Source: Endozoicomonas sp. ISHI1 (GTDB lineage Bacteria > Pseudomonadota > Gammaproteobacteria > Pseudomonadales > Endozoicomonadaceae). From it: a DNA stretch of 64,000 nt. Positions 1 to 9,244 of the stretch are shown here, one piece after another (the stretch's first letter is position 1; each line of letters opens with the position of its first letter). A model generated the notes under the pieces. It was not told the DNA's origin. It saw only the letters and a program-made list of their open reading frames with translations, and searched no databases. The DNA is taken from contig NZ_JAGRPU010000010.1 in assembly GCF_024606225.1 (NCBI RefSeq), positions 94,187 through 158,186 of the forward strand, read 5' to 3'. Made by a program: the position numbers and the translations under genes.

Positions 1-5
1 TGCAG

Positions 6-24
6 ACAGGCTCCCGGAGCCTGT
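6..24. terminator. Perfect short hairpin upstream of malM
   Basis: An 8-bp perfect stem (ACAGGCTC / GAGCCTGT) closes a 3-nt loop. No T-run follows, so it is not a textbook intrinsic terminator. It may end or process the transcript of a gene lying left of the window; lamB often precedes malM in enteric bacteria, but that gene cannot be seen here. Confidence 0.35.
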
Positions 25-198
25 GCAGCAATACTGTAACTGAGAGTGAAAAAATGCTGCATTTTATTGTTGATCGTGAATTCAGGTATACAGTTTATGA
101 GTTTACTGAGAGGTATCGAAATATTCGGTACTGGAAATGGCCGAATTAAAGGATTATTAAAGGGGATGTTTTATAAAGAACGACAAGTGTCTGGCGTG

Positions 199-1275
199 AT
201 GAAAAAACAGTTTCTTTTCGCGTGTATTCTTGCCCCTGTCATAACCCTGATGGGCTGCTCTCATTTTAATAGCCGGGAAGAAACAATAAAGCAGCCTGAC
301 TCAGAAGGTAAAGTGTACAACTCAGTTAAGGACATTACTTGTCATCCATTAAGGTATCCTGCCGACAAAAAACAGGCTCGCATTGTCGTTAACGAGTTCA
401 CTTCAAGACTAAAACAATCCTCCGGAGAAACTCCGGTTCTGGCTTTCAGTCTGCCGCAAACGGGCATTCATAAAGTGACTATAAACAGCTATGTGGTCAA
501 GGATGATGATAAGGAACAGCTGTTCTATCCAGCGGTTGCACTGCTCGATCAGTCTCATAACATCATAGCCAAGGTACCTGAACGTCAGATCAAGTATAAA
601 AAGCCAGGGCTTACCAACGCTGAAAGTATTGAAGCTCAATTCACCATCGATAATGACAAGCTTTCCAGCGAACAGGCAGTTTGCATGCTTGTCTATACCA
701 CCGATGAACTGAGGAAAGGGAAAACAACCTTAATGAATGAGGCTAAGGAATATGCCAGAGCTTACGGTGTTGTTGCACCGCCGGTGCCTGATCCTGTCGC
801 TATTCATGGCAATGCAGGGCATCTGGCCATCAGTATAAAAAGTTCAGAGGTGGCTTTTGCTTCAATGCCCAATACTCCTTTAGCTGCCTCTGCTGCTGTG
901 ATACCAGGAGCCTTGTCAGTGGAAGAGGATCCTTTTACAAAAGAAGTCCGGCAGCATTATGTTGATGCTGTTAATAAACACCTTAAGTCATGCGATATTG
1001 CAAGGGCTATGCTTGCAAGAGCTGAATTGGGAAACACTCTCAGGGATACGGAGGAATACTTTGTCGAACAGTATGGTAAGCCCGCCGATAAACTGAACTC
1101 CCCCAAAACTCCCGGTTTTGAAGACGGTTATACCGAGTATGCCGGGAAAGTCTTGTATCACTATCAATTGCAGGTATACGACTACCTGAAGACCGGTCAG
1201 GGTGCTGCAGCATTGAAGGTGATTGATCAAATCAAGGCTACCCTGGAAAAAGTGGATCAGCTGTTTGACCGATAG
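199..1275 (+). CDS. malM: MalM-like maltose operon lipoprotein
   Basis: This is a 358-aa envelope protein of the MalM family (maltose operon periplasmic protein). The reading frame is open from 46, but the start at 199 is preferred because it gives a bacterial lipoprotein signal: a basic MKK start, a hydrophobic stretch, then the lipobox LMGC with lipidated Cys20. MalM-type motifs follow: a beta-rich N-terminal domain ending in YTTDELRKGKTTLM, the YARAYGV segment, and PPVPDPVAIHGNAGHL, which parallels the PDPVARHTTDGLL region of E. coli MalM. The C-terminal part is helical. MalM's exact role is unknown even in E. coli, where it is soluble and periplasmic; here it seems to be membrane-anchored. 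It faces malQ convergently and belongs functionally to the malEFGKQ locus. Confidence 0.82.
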   Translation: MKKQFLFACILAPVITLMGCSHFNSREETIKQPDSEGKVYNSVKDITCHPLRYPADKKQARIVVNEFTSRLKQSSGETPVLAFSLPQTGIHKVTINSYVVKDDDKEQLFYPAVALLDQSHNIIAKVPERQIKYKKPGLTNAESIEAQFTIDNDKLSSEQAVCMLVYTTDELRKGKTTLMNEAKEYARAYGVVAPPVPDPVAIHGNAGHLAISIKSSEVAFASMPNTPLAASAAVIPGALSVEEDPFTKEVRQHYVDAVNKHLKSCDIARAMLARAELGNTLRDTEEYFVEQYGKPADKLNSPKTPGFEDGYTEYAGKVLYHYQLQVYDYLKTGQGAAALKVIDQIKATLEKVDQLFDR

Positions 1276-1288
1276 CCTTCGAAGACAG

Positions 1289-1330
1289 TTCGCTTGAGCT
1301 TGTCGACGTTTCGACAGGCTCAGGACGAAT
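1289..1330. repeat. Palindromic repeat of the TTCGACAGGCTCAG type
   Basis: An imperfect inverted repeat just after the malM stop: TTCGCTTGAGCTTGTCGA faces TCGACAGGCTCAGGACGAA across a 4-nt loop. The right arm matches a palindromic motif that I know as widely dispersed in bacterial intergenic regions. It could end the malM transcript, though no T-run follows. Confidence 0.55.
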
Positions 1331-1438
1331 GGGGTGTGTCAACATTCTATCGGACAGTGGCGGGAATCTTGATATATCTTTAAATAGCCCTGAATTTGTA
1401 AAAGACATTGTTCAATTAATTGTTCAGGTAATACTGTT

Positions 1439-1663
1439 ATGAATGTAATCTCTTACTCCAAAGCCAGAAACAATCTGAAGTCGCTGCTTGATCAGGTGGC
1501 CGAAGATGCTAACCACACCATTATCCACCGGCGGGAAGGTGAGGATGCGGTGATCATGTCACTGGACAGCTACAACAACCTGATGGAAAACCTTCATTTA
1601 ATGTCATCTTCGAACAACATAAAACATTTGAACGAATCTATTGCCCAAATTGAGGCAGGTTAG
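1439..1663 (+). CDS. YefM/Phd-family antitoxin, C-terminally shortened
   Basis: A 74-aa protein of the Phd/YefM antitoxin family, which binds its operator DNA and neutralises a RelE/YoeB-type RNase. The start MNVISYSKARNNLKSLLDQV is the standard YefM DNA-binding N-terminus, and EDAVIMSLDSYNNLMENLHLM is also typical. The frame stops at TAG (1661-1663), but the same frame continues as VPEKGLIDGEA to a second stop at 1694-1696. That continuation looks like a normal YefM tail, so the TAG is probably a nonsense mutation removing about 11 residues of the toxin-binding tail. A toxin remnant follows. The antitoxin may persist as an orphan repressor or be decaying. Confidence 0.8.
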   Translation: MNVISYSKARNNLKSLLDQVAEDANHTIIHRREGEDAVIMSLDSYNNLMENLHLMSSSNNIKHLNESIAQIEAG

Positions 1664-1685
1664 GTTCCAGAAAAAGGCTTGATTG

Positions 1686-1757
1686 ATGGCGAGGCATAAG
1701 ACTAAGCATAAAAGGTTGATATGTTGGTCAGAAAAAGTCCGGAGTGATTATCTTTAA
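1686..1757 (+). pseudogene. yoeB-like toxin remnant
   Basis: A 23-codon frame overlaps the read-through end of the yefM-like gene. Its translation, ...KRLICWSEKVRSDYL, matches the start of YoeB toxins (K-x-L-I-W-x-E-x-A-W-x-D-Y-L). A TAA at 1755-1757 ends it, and the roughly 60 residues carrying the catalytic Glu, Arg and His are absent downstream. Its position directly behind the antitoxin is that of a normal yefM-yoeB operon, so this is read as a dead toxin gene. Confidence 0.6.
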
Positions 1758-1818
1758 AGCCTGCCGTTTCCACTATTAAAGCAGCCGCATACATTTTTAT
1801 ACTTTGGTTGTGCTAAAC

Positions 1819-4008
1819 CTAACCGCCCTTTCTAATCACTGACATATTGTTAAAAAACGACCGGTTGGATTCATCAGCAAAAATATTCTCCAGAGTGTCG
1901 GTTAACTTCCTGCGCCAGTTTGGATACTCTTCGCTGGTTCCCGGAATATTCACCGGGGATTCGATCTGTAACACCTCTTCCAGCTGAATCACTGTGATTT
2001 TTGATGCTGTCTTAGCCAGGTAATAATGAACTTTTTCCATTAAGTCCCTTGAGTATTCCATTGTGGAAATATCCTGCGGGTTCATGCCTTCAGGAAATTC
2101 ATGGACGTTCGCAAGTGTTTTCAGCAAAGCCAGCTTTTCTCTGTGTCTTGCCTCTTTTTCTTGCTGAGCCCGGTTGTGATCATAAATGCCCAGTTGCAGG
2201 CGCAAATCCAGATCGAGGCAATTCCACCAGGCCTTCAGAGGAGGGATGTCATGATTACTGACACAGGTCAGAGCCATGGGTTTGTAATCCTGAGGTAGCG
2301 TGAAATGATCACCCAAACACTCGAACAGAGCCACTTCATTGGAGTAAAACAGGGCAGGAGGCAGAGAAGCTTCGATTTCAGGTGGGACGGTCCCAAGATC
2401 CTCTCCAAATACCAGACACTGACGACGATGGCTTTCCAGTTTGATAATGCCCAGAAAGTCATTCAGAGGATAATAGACATAGGCGCCATAATCAGCCGTT
2501 TTGCCTTTGGGGCACCACCAGAGCCTTAGCAGACCCATGACATGATCAATTCTCAAAGCCCCGCAGTGGTTCATATTGGCCTGAACCATTTCAATAAAGG
2601 GCTGGTACTGCTGAGCGATGAGTACCTGAGGATTAAAGGGAGGTAAACCCCAGTTCTGTCCCTGGGGCGCTACACCATCCGGGGGCGCACCAACGCCTGC
2701 ATCCAGACAGTAAAGGTCGCGATGACTCCAGACATCGGCGCCGCCAGTGTCTGCGCCTACTGCCAAATCACGATAGATGCCAACCAGCATACCGGCTTCA
2801 ATGGCCGCTTCCTGAGCTTTGGTCAGCTGATCTTCAGCCAGCCACTGCAAGTACATGTAGTACTGAATGCGTTTTCGGTTATGGCTGGCAAACTCTTTGA
2901 CGGCACCGGATTCCGGGTTCTGGAACTGTGACTCCCAGCAAGGCCATCCCCAGTTATTGATGTCCAGCTTTTTGTAGTGCTCATAAATAGCTTCATAAAG
3001 GGCATGTCGCTCCAGAGCGGGGCCACGGTTTCTGCAAAAGTCCAGAAAAGCTTTTCCCCGCGAGCTTTCGGGGCTCAGGTGTTGCTTATGGAAGTGATCA
3101 AACAGTGTGTTCAGAAAACCAAACTTCAGCCATGCTACCAGACTGTAGTCCACATACTCTTCGTCTCTTGCCTGTTGCAGTTGTTCTTTGAACTCAGGAT
3201 CTTCAAATTGTCTCTGAGCTTCTTCACATTCCCTGAAGTCCGTTATGGCCGTGATATCGATATACAACGGATTAATAAAGGTTCGGCTCGATGGGCTGTA
3301 GGGGCTGGCATGAAGAGGGTTGGCCGGGTACAGGGCGTGAATAGGGTTCAGGCCGACAATGTCTGCGCCCTGTTCCGCCAGTTGAGTCGCTAACTGACTC
3401 AGGCCGGAAAAGTCACCTATGCCCCAATCATGATCGGTTCGAAGAGTGTATAACTGGATAGCACAGCCCCATAGTTTATTTCCACTCCCAAGTCTCTCAG
3501 GTTCATAGCAGGTTTCAGGAGCAATAATGATCAGAGCGCTGTCTTGCATCTTGTCACTTTGCAGAGAGAGCCGGTGGTAGCCAAGGGGTAAAGCATCCGG
3601 TAAGTTGAACGTCAAGTGGTGGTAGGTTCTTCCCTCAAATGTGCGACTGGCCTCTATGGGCATATCGCTGGTATTCAGGGTCAGAGAGTGGTGGCCAGCG
3701 GTTTCCAGTATTATTTCACCTTCGAACAGATGACCCAGCTGCTGATCCTCAAGGTACAGGCTGACCTGATAGCTTTGACCTTTAGTGAAGACTGACACGG
3801 GATGGAGTGGTTGCTGCCACTTTTGCTGTTCAATGTCTGCTATCGCTTGCTTTATCGAGTCGTCAGATTCAACGTTTAATCCCATGGCACCAAGAATCGG
3901 CAGTTTGTATTCAGTGGGGACGCTGACTGGCTTACCCGCCCAGTCACTGTATTCTCCGGAAACGCGATAGTATCGGGCCAGCTGCTCAATCAGTTCAGGA
4001 TCAGACAT
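1819..4008 (-). CDS. malQ: 4-alpha-glucanotransferase (amylomaltase) MalQ
   Basis: This is a GH77 disproportionating enzyme of 729 aa. In the cytoplasm it transfers maltodextrinyl units between chains and releases glucose. The catalytic motifs are present: nucleophile Asp488 in ALRIDHVMG, acid/base Glu536 in VFGEDLGTVPP, and SNHDIPPLKAWW holding the third acidic residue. These correspond to Asp448 and Glu496 of E. coli MalQ. A GTG at 4023 is in frame and overlaps the malK stop, but the ATG at 4008 is preferred because AGAGAG lies about 6 nt upstream. It is the last gene of the malEFGKQ operon and converges on the toxin-antitoxin remnant. Family length is about 690-730 aa, so the gene is complete. 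Confidence 0.95.
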   Translation of the reverse strand: MSDPELIEQLARYYRVSGEYSDWAGKPVSVPTEYKLPILGAMGLNVESDDSIKQAIADIEQQKWQQPLHPVSVFTKGQSYQVSLYLEDQQLGHLFEGEIILETAGHHSLTLNTSDMPIEASRTFEGRTYHHLTFNLPDALPLGYHRLSLQSDKMQDSALIIIAPETCYEPERLGSGNKLWGCAIQLYTLRTDHDWGIGDFSGLSQLATQLAEQGADIVGLNPIHALYPANPLHASPYSPSSRTFINPLYIDITAITDFRECEEAQRQFEDPEFKEQLQQARDEEYVDYSLVAWLKFGFLNTLFDHFHKQHLSPESSRGKAFLDFCRNRGPALERHALYEAIYEHYKKLDINNWGWPCWESQFQNPESGAVKEFASHNRKRIQYYMYLQWLAEDQLTKAQEAAIEAGMLVGIYRDLAVGADTGGADVWSHRDLYCLDAGVGAPPDGVAPQGQNWGLPPFNPQVLIAQQYQPFIEMVQANMNHCGALRIDHVMGLLRLWWCPKGKTADYGAYVYYPLNDFLGIIKLESHRRQCLVFGEDLGTVPPEIEASLPPALFYSNEVALFECLGDHFTLPQDYKPMALTCVSNHDIPPLKAWWNCLDLDLRLQLGIYDHNRAQQEKEARHREKLALLKTLANVHEFPEGMNPQDISTMEYSRDLMEKVHYYLAKTASKITVIQLEEVLQIESPVNIPGTSEEYPNWRRKLTDTLENIFADESNRSFFNNMSVIRKGG

Positions 4009-4019
4009 AGCGGTCTCTC

Positions 4020-5156
4020 TCACAAGTCGTAGGCTGGCGCCCGGGTACGACGAAAAGCTATGCCCTCAGCATTGAAGAGGTGACAAAATTGGACCGGAAG
4101 CTCAATTTTCATCTTGCTGCCTGCTTCACGCTTTTTCGAGTCTTCTACCCGAACAATGAAGTTTTCTCGAATGGTATCGTGGCTCATGTATATGTAAGAT
4201 TCGGCTCCCAGACGTTCCAGCGTTTCGACCTTGCCTTCAACCGCATTACCGTTGTCTGTTTCAGCCAGAGCATCTTCCGGTCGAATGCCCAAGACGACCC
4301 GCTCACCCTTGTTGGCACCCTGACTGTCAACGTTAGCCCGTAGCATTTCCCCGGTGGTCAACTTGAGTCGTGTTTCGTTGTTGCCGGTTTCTTCAATAAA
4401 ACCATCAAAGAAATTCATTTTGGGTGAACCGATAAATCCGGCAACGAACAGGTTGGCAGGTTGGTGATAAAGTTCCAGTGGCTTCCCAACCTGCTCCAGG
4501 TTACTTTCTGCTCCCTGAGCCAGAGGACTCAGGACAACGATCTGATCTGCCAGAGTCATCGCTTCAACCTGGTCATGGGTAACGTAAATAGAGGTTGTTT
4601 GCAGACGGTTGTGCAGTCGGGCTATTTCCTGCCGCATCTGAACCCGAAGCGCGACATCGAGATTGGACAGCGGCTCATCAAACAAAAACACCCTGGGCTG
4701 CTGCACGATGGATCGGCCGATAGCCACCCTTTGTCGTTGACCTCCGGACATGGCTTTTGGCTTTCGATCCAACAGGGCCTCCAGTTGGAGAATGCGGGCG
4801 GCTTCTTCAACCCGGCTGTTGATCAATGATTTGTCGGCTTTTGCCAGCTTGAGGCCGAAGGCCATATTTTTAGCAACGGACATATGAGGGTAGAGCGCAT
4901 AAGACTGGAAGACCATGCCCACCCTGCGTTCGTTGGGTGGCCAGTCATTCACCTGCTCCCCGGCAATATACATTTCACCCTCAGTGATATCCTCAAGACC
5001 ACAGACCATTCGAAGCAGAGTGGACTTACCGCAGCCAGAAGGCCCGATAAATGCTATAAATTCACCCTCGGCAATGTTCAGGTTGATGTTCTTGAGAACC
5101 CAGGTCCTGCCCTGGTCGTAGCTTTTGGAAATATTAACAAGCTTAACTTCAGCCAT
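4020..5156 (-). CDS. malK: Maltose/maltodextrin ABC transporter ATPase MalK
   Basis: This 378-aa ATPase powers MalFG. It shows Walker A GPSGCGKST (residues 38-46), the ABC signature MSGGQ (136-140), Walker B VFLFDEP with Asp160 and Glu161, and the switch His194 in YVTHDQ. The C-terminal ~140 residues form the MalK-type regulatory (TOBE/OB) domain, including GIRPEDA. In enteric bacteria this domain binds the activator MalT and enzyme IIA-glucose; whether that applies here cannot be seen. It is separated from malG by a palindromic element and is followed by malQ with almost no gap, so the two are probably translated together. Confidence 0.95.
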   Translation of the reverse strand: MAEVKLVNISKSYDQGRTWVLKNINLNIAEGEFIAFIGPSGCGKSTLLRMVCGLEDITEGEMYIAGEQVNDWPPNERRVGMVFQSYALYPHMSVAKNMAFGLKLAKADKSLINSRVEEAARILQLEALLDRKPKAMSGGQRQRVAIGRSIVQQPRVFLFDEPLSNLDVALRVQMRQEIARLHNRLQTTSIYVTHDQVEAMTLADQIVVLSPLAQGAESNLEQVGKPLELYHQPANLFVAGFIGSPKMNFFDGFIEETGNNETRLKLTTGEMLRANVDSQGANKGERVVLGIRPEDALAETDNGNAVEGKVETLERLGAESYIYMSHDTIRENFIVRVEDSKKREAGSKMKIELPVQFCHLFNAEGIAFRRTRAPAYDL

Positions 5157-5194
5157 AAGTTTTTCCGTTTTTCATTCGCAGCGCCCGCCAGACT

Positions 5195-5363
5195 GCTAGC
5201 AGCCTGTCGGACTTAAGGCTGTCCTACTGCGGTTGCAATAAATTGGTCTAAAAATTCCTGCTTCTTCGTCAAATAGCTCGCTATTCTCCTCAGAAGCAGA
5301 AATTTTTATCCTCAATTTCTTGCAATCCTCGCTACGGACGCTTAAGTCCGACAGGCTGCTAGC
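5195..5363. repeat. MITE-like palindromic element, 169 bp, between malG and malK
   Basis: The ends are perfect 23-bp inverted repeats (5195-5217 and 5341-5363). Inside, a second inverted pair (AAAAATTCCTGCTTCT against AGAAGCAGAAATTTTT, one mismatch) flanks a short centre, so the whole element can fold into one long hairpin. There is no coding capacity. The right terminal repeat overlaps the malG stop codon (5359-5361). This is consistent with a non-autonomous miniature transposable element. No target-site duplication was obvious. Confidence 0.75.
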
Positions 5364-6243
5364 CTTTCACGCCACCTGAAGTCAGACCACCGACAATCCA
5401 GCGCTGGCACAACAGGAAAATAATAGAGATGGGCAGACCCGACAGAACGGCTGCCGCAGCAAAATCACCCCAGAGATAATTTTGTGGATTCAGGTATTGT
5501 CTGGAGCCAACCGCCAGCGTCAGGTTATCCATACTCTGCAAAAGCACTGAAGCTACCGGGTATTCAGCAATACTGGTAATAAAGGCCAGGATGAATACCA
5601 CCGCCAGAATGGGCGTTGAAAGTGGCAGTAACACAAAACGAAACGCCTGCCAGGGCGTTGCTCCGTCGATCGCTGCTGCCTCTTCAAGGGATGAATCTAT
5701 CGTTTCGAAGTAGCCCTTGATCAACCAGATGTGCAGAGCCAGTCCACCCAGATAAGCGACAGTCACCGAACCCAGAGTGTCCAGTCCTAACCAGGGAACA
5801 TAGTTGCCTATCTGTTCAAACAGTGAGTATATGGCGACCAGTGCCAGTACGGCTGGAAACATCTGCAAAATCATCATGGCGGTCAGCATGGACTCCTTGA
5901 ACCGGAATCTCAGTCTGGCGAATGCGTAGGCTCCCGTGGTTGAGAGCAGCAGAATCAACACGGTGGAAATAAACGCCACTTTGACAGAATTCCATAACCA
6001 GAGAAGGACCGGAAAGGGAGGCTGAGTGATGGAGCCATCGGCATTCTCCCAGGGAATACCAAAAGCCAGATACCAGTGCTCCAGACTGGGGTTGCGGGGT
6101 ATCAGGTCTCCGGTGGCGAAATTACCGGAACGGAAAGACACCGAAATGATCATCAGGAAGGGAAACATGATCAGACAGAGAAACAGAATCATAAAAATTC
6201 TTGCGAACCACACCCGGTATTTCAGGTTTCTAGGCTGTACCAT
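5359..6243 (-). CDS. malG: Maltose ABC transporter permease MalG
   Basis: A 294-aa inner-membrane permease with six predicted hydrophobic segments. The cytoplasmic EAA coupling loop is clear ([20 protein letters not shown], near residues 185-205) and is followed by [11 protein letters not shown]. The protein ends in LTSGGVKG, like E. coli MalG, so the coding end is native although the inserted repeat overlaps the stop codon. The start [12 protein letters not shown] lies 9 bp after the malF stop, as expected for tightly coupled permease genes. Confidence 0.95.
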   Translation of the reverse strand: MVQPRNLKYRVWFARIFMILFLCLIMFPFLMIISVSFRSGNFATGDLIPRNPSLEHWYLAFGIPWENADGSITQPPFPVLLWLWNSVKVAFISTVLILLLSTTGAYAFARLRFRFKESMLTAMMILQMFPAVLALVAIYSLFEQIGNYVPWLGLDTLGSVTVAYLGGLALHIWLIKGYFETIDSSLEEAAAIDGATPWQAFRFVLLPLSTPILAVVFILAFITSIAEYPVASVLLQSMDNLTLAVGSRQYLNPQNYLWGDFAAAAVLSGLPISIIFLLCQRWIVGGLTSGGVKG

Positions 6244-6252
6244 AATAGTCGT

Positions 6253-7803
6253 TCACTCCATTACCCGTTTGGTCGCTTTCAGGTTCACCCAGGCTATGAC
6301 ACCCACCATGATGAAGATGAAGGTGGCTATAGCGGAGGCCAGGCCGTAATCCTGACCGTACTGACCAAATGCAATGCGGAAGGTATAGCTCACCAGAATG
6401 TCGGTGGCACCGGCTGGTGTGCTGGCACCAATGATATTGGGAGCACCATCAGTCAGCAGTGCAATCAGAACCAGATTGTTGAAGTTGAATGCAAAGCTGG
6501 CGATCAACATCGGCGTTAGTGGCTTTATGATCATCGGGAAAGTGATGCTGAAGAAGTTCTGTATTGGGGAGGCGCCGTCTATGGCTGAAGCTTCGTAAAG
6601 AGTATCCGGAATAGACTTTAACAGGCCAATGGCGAGAATCATCATGTAGGGATAACCCAGCCAGGTATTAACGATCAGGACCATGGTTTTAGCCAGATAC
6701 TCATTGCTGAACCATTCCGGTTGGATACCCAATAGCAGGTTCAGCAACATATTAATTTCACCAAAATTCTGATTAAACAGGCCTCTGAAAATTAAAATAG
6801 AAATAAAGGCCGGGACGGCATAAGGGAGTATTAACAGCAATCGGTAAACGCCATTGCCCTTGAGGGGTTCCCATTGCACCAGACAGGCCATGAGCAAACC
6901 TACAGTCATGGTAAAGAGTACCGAGAGAGCAGCAAATACCAGAGTCCAGATGAAAATTTGTAAAAAAGGGCCCTGGATACCAGGATCTTTGAGAACCCGA
7001 ACGAAATTATCCCAGCCGTTATAGACGACAAAGCCTGGTCCTACTTGCTCACCTGCGGAATCAGGCTGTCCTTCAGGCACTTCGATATAGTAGCCCGTTG
7101 TATGATCAGGCTTTAGCAGGTTGCCATTGCGGGTATCTTGCAGAATATCATTACCCATGTCCCGGTAGATTTTTGACATGGGACCAAACTTTCTCAGGCT
7201 GGTCATTGTCAGCTCGGTGTTGTCAGGCAGTTCTACGGCTAGTTTTTTGAGAATATTCCGAAGCCTTATAGTATCCCTGAGTGGTAATTTATTACCTTCA
7301 GGAAGGTCCGGTGAAAAGTCAGCTTTCAGTGGCGTTGGAATGACCGTTTCGTTGAACGGCTGGCTTACGAGGTGCTTGTCTGTCTCCTTGTTGCTGATGA
7401 AAAGAATTCGATAATTGGCTCCTTGCTGATAGATCTTGAAATGATAGGACTCACCTTCTGCTCTGTAGGTTTTGCCCAGATGTTGGGTTTTGACGCGCTC
7501 CAAAGATAAGAGATGGCTGGAGCTGTAATTTGTGAATGCGACATATACCGTATAAATAAGGGGGAAAACTATAAATACCGATACCCCCAGAAGAGCAGGG
7601 AAAACATACCGGTAGTTGTAGCCCTTATGGCTGATGAATACCCAGGTACCGACACAGGCAATTAAAAGAATAATCAGAGCAAAGGCAATTTCTCCCCGGG
7701 CGTACATTAAGGTCACGCCATAGAGCAGTATCAGGTCAATCAGGGCAACTACTCCCCACACCAACCAGATCATTGGGCTCTGTGCTTTCTGATCAGCCTC
7801 CAT
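6253..7803 (-). CDS. malF: Maltose ABC transporter permease MalF
   Basis: A 516-aa permease partner of MalG. It has hydrophobic segments near residues 13-35, 38-58 and 66-88. A large periplasmic loop (about residues 95-270) follows, the P2 domain that contacts MalE. Five further membrane segments complete it. The EAA loop reads YEASAIDGASPIQNFFSITF, followed by PMIIKPLTPMLIASF and the substrate-site region FNNLVLIALLTDG. Length matches E. coli MalF (514 aa). It lies between malE and malG on the same strand. Confidence 0.95.
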   Translation of the reverse strand: MEADQKAQSPMIWLVWGVVALIDLILLYGVTLMYARGEIAFALIILLIACVGTWVFISHKGYNYRYVFPALLGVSVFIVFPLIYTVYVAFTNYSSSHLLSLERVKTQHLGKTYRAEGESYHFKIYQQGANYRILFISNKETDKHLVSQPFNETVIPTPLKADFSPDLPEGNKLPLRDTIRLRNILKKLAVELPDNTELTMTSLRKFGPMSKIYRDMGNDILQDTRNGNLLKPDHTTGYYIEVPEGQPDSAGEQVGPGFVVYNGWDNFVRVLKDPGIQGPFLQIFIWTLVFAALSVLFTMTVGLLMACLVQWEPLKGNGVYRLLLILPYAVPAFISILIFRGLFNQNFGEINMLLNLLLGIQPEWFSNEYLAKTMVLIVNTWLGYPYMMILAIGLLKSIPDTLYEASAIDGASPIQNFFSITFPMIIKPLTPMLIASFAFNFNNLVLIALLTDGAPNIIGASTPAGATDILVSYTFRIAFGQYGQDYGLASAIATFIFIMVGVIAWVNLKATKRVME

Positions 7804-7995
7804 AAAGTTGCCTCCCGGGGCAGATTTAACTCACATATTCTGATGTCGAGAGCGTGACACTGTAGGAATCACTCAAGAAATTACACGTCGTATTTCATAG
7901 CATTGATGTAACTGGAAGGCGGCTGACTGCTAAAAGGGCTAACGAAAATATGGTACACCGGCCTGTCAGAGTCAGCCTGTCGGGAACCTGTCAGA

Positions 7996-8014
7996 GTCAG
8001 TCTCCTAGACTGAC
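7996..8014. promoter_or_regulatory. Hairpin in the malE-malF intergenic region
   Basis: A perfect 8-bp stem (GTCAGTCT / AGACTGAC) with a 3-nt loop starts 3 nt past the malE stop. A direct repeat of CCTGTCAGAGTCAG flanks it upstream on the plus strand (near 7963 and 7988). No T-run follows on the minus strand. By analogy with the REP hairpins between E. coli malE and malF, it may protect the malE mRNA 3' end and lower malF expression. That role is inference. Confidence 0.45.
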
Positions 8015-8017
8015 AGC

Positions 8018-9244
8018 CTAGTCGACAATCTGCTTGGCTGCTTCATTAAGCGCGCTCTTGTAATCCTGTCTGCCGGAGGTGATGTTCATCAGTGCAGACT
8101 CCATAGCCGACCAGAATTTTCCCATTTCCGGTACATTGGGCATGAGCAAACCATTGATGGCATTATCGTAAGTAACCTTGATGCGAGGATCTTTTTCCAA
8201 TTCTTTCATGTAGCTTTTGTTGACCACAGCACCTAGCGGAACATCACTGTTCATAGTACGAAGACCGTCGTCTGTTAGCAGGTAATTTTCAAGAAACTCT
8301 CTGGACAGGGCTTTGTTGGGACTGGCACTGTTCAGAGTGGCCCCCCAGACGCCGACAAATGCCTTTGAACGCTGGCCATTGATGCCAGGCAAAGCTGCCA
8401 CACCATAATTCAGATTTTTGCCGTCGATTTTGGTCTTGTCGAGGTTTGACCAGGCCCAGGGGCCCGTAATCATCATGGCTGCCTGACCCTTGTTGAAGCT
8501 GGATTCCATGACTCCATAATCAACACCTCTGGGCATAACGCCTTTATCAATCAGCTCGGTCAGCATTTTTGCACCGGCCATGGCGCCGGCATTATTGACT
8601 CCGGTGTCTTTGACATCATAACCTGTTGGTGTTTTCTTGAAGACATAACCGCCATCTGCAGCGAGCATGGGCATAGTGAAGTAAGGCTGGATCTGATCCC
8701 ACATAATGGTGGTGACTTTACCTTCTTTGCTTTTAGCCAACTTGTCCTTGAGGGGAAACATTTCTTCAAATGAGCTGGGAGGGTCTGGTAACAGATCTTT
8801 GTTGTAGATCAGGCTGATGGCTTCCATAGAGACAGGATAACCATAGATTTTGCCGTTGACTGTCATGGCTTCCCAGCCCAGATCGTCAATTTTGCTTTTG
8901 AAATCCGGGGCCGGGTTTACAGAAGACAGGAGGCCACTCTGGGCCCATTCACCGTATCGGTCATGGGCCCAGAACAGAATGTCCGGTCCACCACCTGACG
9001 CTGCCGCCTGTTGAAAACGATCGGTAATATTTTCCGGAATCTCAACCTTTACTTTGATTCCAGTGTCTTTCTCAAACCCTTTGCCTACTTCCCGGATACC
9101 GTTGTAGGCCTTGTCACCGCCTACCCAGATCACCAATTCATCATCCTGAAAGGAATAGGCCTGAAACGGGCCGAGGACTGCCCCCAGAGTGATAGCAGCT
9201 GCAGCTACGGTTTTGCAAAGCGGAGTTCTCAGTAATTTGATCAT
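8018..9244 (-). CDS. malE: Periplasmic maltose/maltodextrin-binding protein MalE
   Basis: A 408-aa solute-binding protein. The signal peptide covers about residues 1-31 ([20 protein letters not shown] then a hydrophobic run). The mature start [16 protein letters not shown], then [31 protein letters not shown] and the [11 protein letters not shown] region align closely with E. coli MalE. It captures maltodextrins for MalFGK2. GGGAG stands about 10 nt before the ATG. It is the first gene of the operon, so the regulatory region should lie above 9244. The 214-bp gap before malF contains a hairpin. Confidence 0.95.
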   Translation of the reverse strand: MIKLLRTPLCKTVAAAAITLGAVLGPFQAYSFQDDELVIWVGGDKAYNGIREVGKGFEKDTGIKVKVEIPENITDRFQQAAASGGGPDILFWAHDRYGEWAQSGLLSSVNPAPDFKSKIDDLGWEAMTVNGKIYGYPVSMEAISLIYNKDLLPDPPSSFEEMFPLKDKLAKSKEGKVTTIMWDQIQPYFTMPMLAADGGYVFKKTPTGYDVKDTGVNNAGAMAGAKMLTELIDKGVMPRGVDYGVMESSFNKGQAAMMITGPWAWSNLDKTKIDGKNLNYGVAALPGINGQRSKAFVGVWGATLNSASPNKALSREFLENYLLTDDGLRTMNSDVPLGAVVNKSYMKELEKDPRIKVTYDNAINGLLMPNVPEMGKFWSAMESALMNITSGRQDYKSALNEAAKQIVD

